A stretch of DNA of 64,000 bases from Casuarius casuarius (Eukaryota; Chordata; Aves; Casuariiformes; Casuariidae): assembly GCA_003342895.1 (NCBI GenBank), contig PTFA01000087.1:1264708-1328707 (forward strand), given 5' to 3'. Below are positions 13,831 through 22,590 of this stretch, one piece after another (position 1 is the first letter of the stretch; the number at the start of each line of letters is the position of its first letter). A model generated the notes under the pieces. It had not been told where the DNA came from. It was given only the letters and a program-made list of their open reading frames with translations, and searched no databases. The translations under genes and the position numbers were made by a program.

Positions 13831-14182
13831 CAGCAGGGTGAAGTCCATAAAAAAGACTATTTTGACAAGTGGCATACGGAGAACTCCTTTCTACTGAAAA
13901 TTTGAAATAGAATCTGTGCTCCTCATACTATGGTATTTTAGCATCAGACCTTCAGACAGACTATTCCTGCAGTGTAAATTTTTAAATTTGAATTTAAAAA
14001 TACTTACTGGTGCTAGTTCCACTGCTTGCTGTTGCATTCTTTCCTGCCCACAGTTATTTTGGCAATGTCCTGATCTGTTATGTTGCAGCTTGACTAAAAT
14101 CACTCATATAGCTGAGAACTGGCATTCATTGCACCAATGTATTTCCCACTAATCTGTTTTCTGCCCTTCTTTCATGTGCTAG

Positions 14183-14205
14183 CAAATGAGGATCCATTCT
14201 GGAAG
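14183..14205 (+). CDS. PHF21B: PHF21B 23-base coding microexon
   Basis: The sequence between gctag and gtatg is only 23 bases. With the carried G it reads A-NEDPFWK and ends in phase 0, directly in front of the PHD exon. The mammalian protein has the corresponding NEDPCWK, so the exon is conserved coding sequence rather than a spurious splice. The acceptor ttctttcatgtgctag is pyrimidine-rich. Because 23 is not a multiple of three, skipping would shift the frame from a phase 1 donor into a phase 0 acceptor and disrupt the PHD finger, so the exon should be constitutive when the PHD form is made. Confidence 0.9.
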
Positions 14206-15586
14206 GTATGTTTAGCAAGATTTGTGTATTACCAGTGTCTTCCTCATCACCGTGCAATTCAGTGCTTTCTTTTGATTATTGTAGTCTCGATCAAGGTGCA
14301 AAATTGCAGTATTCTCTTTGCCTTTCATACTACTTTTGTGAAACATTTCCCACTTAGCTAATCTTTGAGCCTCTAAGTTAGAATTTCAGAGAGATGAACC
14401 CATGGGCTTTCATGTTCAAGCCTTGAGTTTAATCCCTTTGTGGAATCAACTGCTTGAGAAATTGGTAGTCCAGATTTGTGATTTTAATGAACATTTTAAG
14501 AAAAAGAAGTGTTCTACTTTGTATAAATTAAATCTCTTTATATTGAGGTTAAAATTAAGACTTTTTAAGCAGGTAATTTTTAAACAGTAATATTTTGGAG
14601 AGCCATTTTCTGACAGGACTAATCTAAAATTCACAATTTAAGCCTGGCTAAAATTATCATGAAACATTATAATTAATATCCCCCGAAATGAAAATATACT
14701 TATGGAATTAACAGAGGTATGAAATTATTATTCTTTCTGGAAAAGTACTAGGAAAATTTAGGTTTTTTTATAATGATTCACAAACCATGAGAGTTTCAAA
14801 ATCAGTCTGTGCTGTATTAAAATGCACTTAATTATACAAAGTGTAATTAACATTGCCACTAGATTAGCATAGCAATTTGCTACATGACATTGTAACTTTG
14901 TTGATGAGTCTTAGTTCATTTTATATATTGCTTCAGACAAAGTACTAATCAGTCTTGTTTGAGAAAGATTGTCAGAGAGAGTCAGCAGAAAACAATTAGC
15001 AGAATGGAGAACAGAGGGATGGAGGAGCCCTCTAGAGGAATTCACAAAAGAGGGTACATAGGAAGAGGTTGTGTTCAAGCCTATTGTTTTCCTCGCTGCT
15101 CTTCAAGGCAATGTGCATAAAACATGGAACTGTGCTTTTTCCCCAGAAACTTTTGCTTGCTTGCTTCCTTCTGCTTTGGACTTGAAGGACAAGTGATCCA
15201 CATATTGACTTTGACCCACGCTTGAAAATAGAACTACACATGGTGATACATGTGTTGGAGTGACACATTATCAAAAACAACAACTGAAACAATTCTGACA
15301 TCGCAAGCTGGCTATATTAGTTGATTCCCTCCTGTGTTTGATTAGTTCGTTTTTATTTTTCTGTCTGTTTCAATTCATGGAACTTGCTTCTGGCTCATTT
15401 GTTTGTTTTTGTTGCTATCATTCACCATTATTTTTGTCTTCCTTCTACAGTGGCCAGGGTGCTTTTGACAATTAGATTTTGTGTTTGAATGAGCCTGTCT
15501 GCTGCAATAATGGCTGTGAGTGCTGTCCAGGGAGAACTGCTCCATGGGGTGACTTAACCTAAGCCATCCTTTCTCTTCTCTTGCAG
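14206..15586 (+). other. PHF21B: PHF21B intron (1.4 kb)
   Basis: Donor gtatgt, acceptor ctcttctcttgcag. No repeat, exon or RNA gene was recognised. Confidence 0.7.
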
Positions 15587-15745
15587 AATGAGATCCACCA
15601 TGATGAACACTGCACTGCATGCAAGCGTGGCGTTAACTTGCAGCCCTGTGGCACATGTCCCAGAGCATATCACCTCAACTGCTTGGACCCACCCCTCAAA
15701 ACTGCCCCCAAGGGAGTTTGGGTCTGTCCAAAGTGCCAACAGAAG
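15587..15745 (+). CDS. PHF21B: PHF21B coding exon, PHD finger
   Basis: This 159-base exon (53 codons, phase 0 at both ends) encodes the whole PHD finger. It starts [12 protein letters not shown], then CGTC, the YHLNC pair, [14 protein letters not shown] and CPKC. The ligand order is C4-H-C3, as expected for two zinc ions. In BHC80/PHF21A this finger binds the H3 tail with unmodified K4. The acidic residues before the first cysteine are kept here (HDEH), but the position in front of the third cysteine is Pro (LQPC), where PHF21A has Met (LLMC), and CDTC is CGTC. Both changes are also in mammalian PHF21B, so they are paralogue features. The donor is gtaagc. Confidence 0.97.
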
Positions 15746-16818
15746 GTAAGCTACATAGAGCATAGCACACCAAGAAAAGAAAATGGGAGAAACCTTGAAT
15801 TTGCTGACTTCTAAACTAATCTAACCTGCAGTCACAGCTTAGGGGACCAGGTTAGCAAAAATAATCCTGAGGGTTTTTTGAACAGTTTTCTGTTTTTGTT
15901 TCTGGTATTTCCATTGGGCTAGACTTAGAATTTACATATACATTTAGTGTCTTAGCTTCACAGTAATCACACCTGTCAAGATCTGTCCTGGAAAAAGATT
16001 TAAAATGTCTATTCATGTCCTTTCTGTTTCCCTTCTTTACAATAAAGCCACCAGCATGTGAGGTTGCAAAACAAGTAATGTAGATCTTACGGATGAGAAA
16101 GACAGTGCCAGGAGACACTGTTTGCCAGTGGATCTGAAAGTATTAAGGACAGTACTTAATTTTCTTTAAATCATGTTTATTGCACATAGCTACTGATCAT
16201 AGCCGTGTTAGAAATGCTCATTTGCCTAGTTGCTGTGAAAAATCCTGTTTGCATCAACAGTAAAAGAATTACTAGAACAGTACAATGTCACCAAATTGTA
16301 GAGTGGAGGCTTAATTTTTGTGCCACAGAATTCTCCGTATTTTGCATTGAGATTACTGTTATGTTCCTTTGAAAATGTCAAGAGGAAATTCTTGGATGTT
16401 AGCTATAGAGAGCAGAGCAGCCCAGGATTAGGTCAGCACGCTCACATTTTCATACAGTCCAACAACCTCTCCCAAGCTCAATAGACAAAAGTACCTGCAC
16501 AATATTCCTGACTTTGTGAAGGTCTGCTTGTTAGAGGCCGGGGAAGAATATCTTCTGCTCATGGCAACAAGAAATACAGGATTTATAACCTCTTTTAGCC
16601 CTGTTTGGTAGCACTGTTTACAGTGAAGTGAAAAAGAGTCATCTCCGATGGAGATGGCTACTCGAGTTATTATCTCATTGCTTTTCAGCTTGTGAATTCT
16701 GAGACAAGGACCCTATAACTGGTCCTGCAGAATTGTGAGGTTGGAGGAAGAAAAACATTAATGTATGTGTGTGTGTCTTTGTGGAGTACTAATTTTTGAT
16801 TGTATCCTGGGCTTGTAG
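15746..16818 (+). other. PHF21B: PHF21B intron (1.1 kb)
   Basis: Donor gtaagc, acceptor gggcttgtag. It contains a short (TG)n run at about 16763-16776. If intron is retained, the PHD frame reads on about 22 codons to a stop at 15814. Nothing else was recognised. Confidence 0.65.
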
Positions 16819-16894
16819 GTGTTAAAGAAAGATGACAATGTGCCATGGACTGGAACTCTGGCTATTGTTCACTCCTATGTTACACGTAAAACAG
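16819..16894 (+). CDS. PHF21B: PHF21B coding exon, VPWTGTLAIVHSYV segment
   Basis: The 76-base exon reads VLKKDDNVPWTGTLAIVHSY followed by VTRKT, leaving one G before gtaggg. The motif PW(T/P)GTLAIVHSY is a family signature shared with PHF21A (PWPGTLAIVHSY), directly after the PHD finger. It links the finger to the following coiled coil. The phases at both ends fit the neighbouring exons. Confidence 0.95.
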
Positions 16895-17860
16895 GTAGGG
16901 ATTAACATAGCTATTGACAAGCTATTCTCTACTCATGATGAGTGATACTCTTTAAATCCTTCATGGCACTGACATCAAAAAAGTGTTTTAATGCTATTTC
17001 CTGCCATTATTAAAGATTTTGAACAAAGGGCCGTAAAGGGCTGTGGCTGGGAAAAGCAGGTCACTTTCTTTCCTCTTACTATCTGTCTGCTTTGTGCCTA
17101 TTTTTGCTCTTTGAGGAAGCGGAGATCAGTCTCTGAGGAACGTCACTCTGCAGAGGAGGCTATCTTGAAAGTGGTGTCTGGGAATGGGTCTCGAAAGAGG
17201 GTTTAGAGGCAGAATCATAGTCAGGCCAGGAAGCAGAGAGAGGCTCTCATGCTGGGCGGAGTCATGTAAGCGCGTACGTAGCATGGTGCCAGACTAGTAT
17301 CACAGATACTGCAGTAATAACAGCACCTAATTGTTTCAGTATTATTTGGTAGCACAGTCATTAGTATCAGGTATTATATGATATCTGATGGTCTTCATAC
17401 ATGCGCCATTATTCTTGTTTAGTTATCCATTGCACTCTTAAAATGGGCTGTTTGGGGCATTAGACCATGTTTGTGAGGAGCTTTGCAGAGGTCTGGCACT
17501 GTATGATCGGTGCTTTTCAGTCAGGGTCACTGAACTATGGCCATTCCAACCATCTGTTCTTAAATTTCATTCACCTCTTTTTTGGAGATTTCCAGGGCCA
17601 CATGCAGTCCAAGGGTTAATTCTAATTAATCTCAAAGGTGCACTATAACTTTTGGGTTGTCCTATGTGCTAGCCATTGACATAGAAATGTGCATGTAAGC
17701 AGAAACTCCACATTTCTTCAACTGTACTTGTTGACAAAAGACTAATTAGACCTGAAACTCACCATACAAAATACATATTTCTGGTTTGTGTTGTCAGGCA
17801 CATGATTTTGCCATCTATCCTTTTCTTAACTTCTGCATCCTTAATCTTATTGTTCCACAG
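16895..17860 (+). other. PHF21B: PHF21B intron (1.0 kb)
   Basis: Donor gtaggg, acceptor cttattgttccacag. No repeat or exon was recognised. Confidence 0.7.
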
Positions 17861-17964
17861 TCAAAGAAGAAGAGAAGCGAAAGTTATTAAAGAGAGGCAG
17901 TGAGCTGAAGAGTGAGCATAGACAGTTAGAAGAAAAAGATCGACTTCTCAACAATGCAGTGAAG
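17861..17964 (+). CDS. PHF21B: PHF21B coding exon, coiled-coil start
   Basis: The 104-base exon, completed by the carried G, reads [20 protein letters not shown] and then [15 protein letters not shown]. It is rich in K, E and R with leucines at heptad-like spacing (KLL, EL, QL, RLL), so a coiled coil is likely. In PHF21A the equivalent segment (KEEEKQKLL) is also helical. A role in self-association or partner binding is inferred. The donor is gtagga after AAG, in phase 0. Confidence 0.95.
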
Positions 17965-20337
17965 GTAGGACTCCTGACTGGGGACACAGTCTCCCACAGA
18001 GATGTTTATAAAGAATTTATGCTTGAAAAACTTGTATTTTGTGGCTAGAAAATGATTTATGCTCCCAAGCTACAGATGTTCACATGTGATATGTTTCTCT
18101 CTGAGGAAAAGCATGTGAATTTTCTGTGTGCACAAAAGCAAGCTACTCTGGCAGACTGAGAAGGAGAAATCACCAGTGACTGAATTCCTGTTGCACGCAA
18201 AAAAACCTGCAAAATTGTGCCTGTCTTCCTTTTAGTACCATACACAGCTCTGATCTGCCCAGTGACATTAAGGCATTTCCATTTTCCTGATGAAAACATT
18301 AGTCACAGCCATGAATTCCAGTGGTAACTGCTTATCCATCAGCTCTAAAATTCTTGAGGTTAGTTAGGAATAACCATCATTATGTCTCTTAAAGGCTGAA
18401 CGTTGTAAAAACCTCTACATGGCTGGAGATGGATTCACAACCATTTTATCCATCCAATCATTGTTTCCAAACCTAGATGTTGAAGGTGGCTCCCACACAT
18501 ACTCTGCTGTGAGGACCAGTCACTGACAGTACTGATTGGGCTGAATTCAGAGCCATAATTCCTATCCTCCATGGGTGAAGGAACTCATTCGGGGCTCTCT
18601 CACCTCGGGCCCACTCTTAAGGGGTGGCTGTTAGTTTGCATCGCAATCTCAATAAATATTTCAAACTTCCTTACCCTGAAAAAATTAGAGTGGTAGGTCA
18701 CTAGGTGTTTTACCACTGCTATCCAGAAGATACAAATTAAAATATTTATCACATTTAAAACAGAGTGGAAGGAAAAGCAATAACTTATTAAAAGGTATCA
18801 CAGTGGGGAATATCCCTTTAAGTATGTATAGCCACCACTAACACTATTGGAAACAAACCTATGCATGAAGAAGTGATTCTGGGGTATGGAATATCTTATG
18901 TGGGTAGGACAGTGCAATGGTATGAGGTGTTTGGAAAATGAAAGGCATTTGGGGATGTATTCAGCTATTAGGTGTATGTTGCTACTGTCAACCTCAGCAA
19001 GAGTTCTACCTAAGCAGAATCAGATTTCTTTGGTGGGAAACACTGTCTCTTGTTTAAATGGTAATATCAGCCAATGATTATATTTATTGGAGACATATTC
19101 ACTTGAAAGGAGAAAAGCAGTTAAAGCTGTTCCAGCACAGAGCAATTTCATTCCTGATGTTTTCCTTAACAGAGATGTACATTAAAGAGAAATCTTATTA
19201 AAGGGAAAACTCACATACACACCACAGGTGGAATGGTATTATTTGGTAAAAACACAATGTGATTTATCCATCACCTGAGAGTTCACCTTTCTAAACAAGT
19301 ATCTGAGCAGTTCCACACAGTTGCTTTTCAGACAAACAGAACCTGGTTTTCAAGTGAGCATTTGCCACTTCTTCAGAACTGGAGGATTTTTCTCCCTAGT
19401 CAAGACGACAGCCAAGGAGGGACAACCTGCAGACAAGTAGCCAGTTTTGCCAGCTAGATCCCTGGGCCCACTGGAAGAAAGAAAACAAGACATTTCAGAC
19501 ATTAGAGAGGCCACAGTCCCCTTCCATCTAGCAGATGGGCTCAAGGTTTTGGTCTGTCACATAGTCACTCATAGGACAGTTGATAATGTAAAGGATGGGA
19601 TGCCCAGCAATATGGAGGTGGGGAATGTAAGGAGAGTTATGGATTCTCCCTTATCTCTTGTTGGAGCAGAGGGAGAAGATTTTGGAAGCTTTCATTTAAC
19701 TCCTGCTGTGGTGCTCATTTTCTTGTAGGTTCATATTAAATGTTTTAAGTGATTATGGGGTGCGGTTTGGGCACCCCCTGGAAAAGGTTTTTCTTGTGAC
19801 TATAGTGGTATATCAGTAGTGGCTTAGATTAAGTTTTCTGCCCCCAAAATATTGAAATCATGTTTAGAGAAAGCAACTTACCTTCACAATACTGACTCCC
19901 TAAAATAGGTGGCAGGTTCAAAATACATCATGGTGAGGCGTAGCCCTCAAGCATTTATCAGTGCCATTTGGTAAGCTGTAGAGACCTTATTGGTGGCTTC
20001 AGTGCTTTACAGTAATACAGCTATAACAATCCCGTGCCAACAATATTTTTGGAATTCATAAGGTATTTCTGCCAGGCTTTCTACAGGATGAGGTCAAAAA
20101 TGTCTTCTGAATGCATTTGGACTTGGCTGAATATTGTTACCTTAGACAGCTGCTGCAGTGTATGCAGCGCTCGTGATTACTTCATTCGTTAAGCTGTGTT
20201 TTTGCTATCCCCAAAGGAGAATATACTTCATTTGTGAAGGACGTGCACTCAAGACACAAAAGGATGTTTGGAGAGATGTTTGACACCAATTTGAATGTAT
20301 TCTCAGTCTTTCTTTCTCTCTCCTCTTTATTTGACAG
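17965..20337 (+). other. PHF21B: PHF21B last intron (2.4 kb)
   Basis: Donor gtagga, acceptor within a long pyrimidine tract (tctttctttctctctcctctttatttgacag). No repeat family or exon was recognised. Confidence 0.7.
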
Positions 20338-20562
20338 AAATGCTTAGAGCTAAAAAACAGCCTGTTGGCCCAGCAGAAAGGGACTCAGTCATCACTGGAA
20401 CGTCTCAAAACCCTCATTAGACTGATACAAAATGAGCAGATGATTCAGGTTACCATGACGACCACCACCACCTCCTCCCTGCTAACTGTCCCCTGGATCA
20501 AACCCTCATCTGCCTCTGCTGCCATGCACAAAGCCTTGCAGCAATCACAGGGTAACAACTGA
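20338..20562 (+). CDS. PHF21B: PHF21B terminal coding exon
   Basis: The 74 codons plus TGA open with KCLELKNSLLAQQKGTQSSL, which completes the coiled coil. They continue with ERLKTLIRLIQNEQMIQ and end in a low-complexity tail, VTMTTTTTSSLLTVPWIKPS, then AMHKALQQSQGNN. The PWxKPS and QGxN ending match mammalian PHF21B (PWTKPS, QGHN), which fixes the paralogue and the stop. The run of five Thr codons comes from an ACC-rich stretch (20458-20475) and looks longer than in mammals. No intron follows; the 3'UTR begins at 20563. Confidence 0.96.
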   Translation, partial: KCLELKNSLLAQQKGTQSSLERLKTLIRLIQNEQMIQVTMTTTTTSSLLTVPWIKPSSASAAMHKALQQSQGNN

Positions 20563-21184
20563 CAGAGCTGGCTGTGAGAAAGCGAAGGAAGGGAAAAAAA
20601 AAAAAAACTTTATACACATGCGCAAAGGAGAGATTAACCTGAAACAAAGGAAAGAAGAAACAATCTCAGTTTTTATATGCATAGAACTTGCAAACCAATC
20701 AGTCCAGTTTGTAGGTCACTGTGGCAGCAACTTCCCACAGAGCGGTTTTTGCTGCAGTTTTGTATTTGCCGAGACCTTCAGTGCTTATGAGATTTTTTTG
20801 TTATGTTGGCCTTAATGTATTTATGAATAAGGATGAACAGGAAAAGTATGGCCGATAGAAAGTGGAATATCCTTTTGTGGGGGGCAGACAGTTTTACAGT
20901 TCTGCTTTAAGGGGAAAATTTTAAATACAAAGAGTTAGTGAGCTAGTAGAGAAGTAGTTGGGTTGAAAGCTATTTGTGGGAGGGAAATTGGTAATATAAA
21001 ATGAAACTGAACTGCTTAGGACTTGACATGGATCCTTATTAAATGAACAAAGTTGGCCCCATTGATTCAGGTGAACTGGAAATGGGGCTGTTTTGACAAG
21101 AATGACGTCATGGACACTCACAGAGCCTTTGAAACAAAAGATCATTTTTTCAGTATTATTATAGTTGAGAATTGCAGATATTTA

Positions 21185-21190
21185 AATAAA
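21185..21190 (+). terminator. PHF21B: Candidate proximal poly(A) signal AATAAA
   Basis: Canonical hexamer about 620 bases after the PHF21B stop. The downstream U/GU-rich element is weak, so usage is uncertain. Confidence 0.4.
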
Positions 21191-21484
21191 GAAACTGTAT
21201 GAAGTTAGCGTTTCTAGTAAAATATTGAAGTATTTTCATGCTGATGCTTCTGTATATGCGTTCCGAAGTATTTAAAAAAGTATGACTGTAAAACTCCTTA
21301 CTTTTTTGCAGGTCCTTTTTACTTATTTTGCTATTGGTGTATTTTTCTCATGGAGTTTTTGTGCAAGATTTAGCATAAACCATAATAGTGGATATCTTTG
21401 GCAGGTTGGGTTTTGTTTATTAAAGGGATTATTTTGGGGGTTTTCTTTTTTGTTAATTTTTGATTTTTTTTAAAGAAAAAAGCA

Positions 21485-21490
21485 AATAAA
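21485..21490 (+). terminator. PHF21B: Candidate middle poly(A) signal AATAAA
   Basis: Canonical hexamer followed within 20 bases by a T-rich, GT-containing stretch (tattctggttttgtttcttg), a good downstream element. Confidence 0.45.
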
Positions 21491-21938
21491 TATTCTGGTT
21501 TTGTTTCTTGCCAGTACAGATAATATGCCAAAAAGATAACTTTACATTTTTGTACTGCATTTTTATTGTTAAAAATATGTAATGTGATTTTTTTTAAACT
21601 TTTTTTTTTTTTTTTGCTTGCAGAAATATCTGCTAAAATGGTACAGGAAAAAAAAAACTGCCTCAAGGGGTTGTTTCTCATATCGGATAATATCAAGAGT
21701 CTTGGGGGAGGGACGGGCTATGGAAAATCGTAAGGGTTTGTTGGTTTTTTGGAAACTTGATTCCTTTTTAAAATTTTGTTGCATTTTAGCACATTTGAAA
21801 GGTGTTTAGCATTAGCCTGAGAAAATCCTAGTGCACCTGCTTGTTTCACTAGCTAGTCTTCCTGATACTCCAAGGGTCCGGCCGGCCCCTCAGTAGGCCA
21901 CAGGCCTTTCCTGCAATCCTGAGGCCTACCTCGGAAGT

Positions 21939-22173
21939 TAGTGATGGGCACCCCAGTTTTGCTCAAATTACACACACCAGATGCCATCGCCTCCGTCTTT
22001 TCTGAGTTCTCAGCCAGTTAGCACAACAGGTACGTAAGGAAAGCAAGAAGCCACCAGAGCACGACACAAGGCTAGTCTCTCACATCAGCATATCACATGG
22101 TGCCGAATACCTTTTTTTTAAAAAAAAAAAAACAAAAAAACGAGGGACTGGCTTTTTCCGTCGCCCATCACTA
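21939..22173. mobile_element. Possible small hAT-like non-autonomous element in the PHF21B 3'UTR
   Basis: An 11-base perfect inverted repeat (tagtgatgggc at 21939-21949 and gcccatcacta at 22163-22173) bounds 235 bases. The 'agtgatgggc' terminus resembles the ends of many non-autonomous hAT elements. No protein is encoded. Near its right end lies an 8-T/13-A stretch (22112-22132). The flanking octamers (tcggaagt and ggcagcac) do not match, so no target-site duplication is visible, and the call is tentative. Confidence 0.35.
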
Positions 22174-22584
22174 GGCAGCACGTGGTCCCTTCAACCATTT
22201 TCACAACTCCGGGAGAAACTGTGCAGTACTATACAAATCTATTTTAATACACAACACTCGGTTGAACAAGATTTTTATATTCTTTTATTGATGAACAAAG
22301 TGAACTAAGTAAAACACAATTGTTATACATTGGTTATTGTATGCCAATTATGCATTCTAATGTGGCTTGCAATGTAAATGTTTTCAGGTTTAATGATTTT
22401 TTTTCCTTCTCAGACAAATTAAAAGAAAAGCGTGGAAGGTCGAATATGTGAAGAATTTCTGAAGAAGTGTCTTGGACTGTTAAAAGTAGTTATTTTGAAA
22501 AGGGGACTGTCCAGTGGATAGTGTGCATAGAAAAAAAAGTGTTTGTCTTAAATATGCCAATGTAGTTTTACTTCTTTATGATGC

Positions 22585-22590
22585 ATTAAA
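22585..22590 (+). terminator. PHF21B: Candidate distal poly(A) signal ATTAAA
   Basis: A common variant hexamer followed by a GT-rich stretch (ggcgttgtagtcattgtgat) 20-40 bases downstream. Sequence character changes afterwards to more G+C-rich DNA, which fits a transcript end near 22.61 kb. Confidence 0.5.

Larger units (their letters stand above)
10555..14182 (+). other. PHF21B: PHF21B intron (3.6 kb) with old repeats
   Basis: Donor gtaagc, acceptor ttcatgtgctag. It contains two fragments that look like old sauropsid interspersed repeats (about 12265-12345 and 13735-13830, listed separately) and a TG-rich stretch at 13121-13180. The rest shows nothing recognisable. Confidence 0.65.

Noticed and set aside
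15587..15745. Assignment to PHF21A/BHC80
   Set aside because: LQPCGTC, the short linker without an AT-hook and the PWIKPS...QGNN tail fit PHF21B, and the neighbour ARHGAP8 agrees.
15746..15814. Continuation of the PHD open frame past the exon
   Set aside because: A consensus donor gtaagc at 15746 and an in-phase next exon at 16819 show that this is intron.
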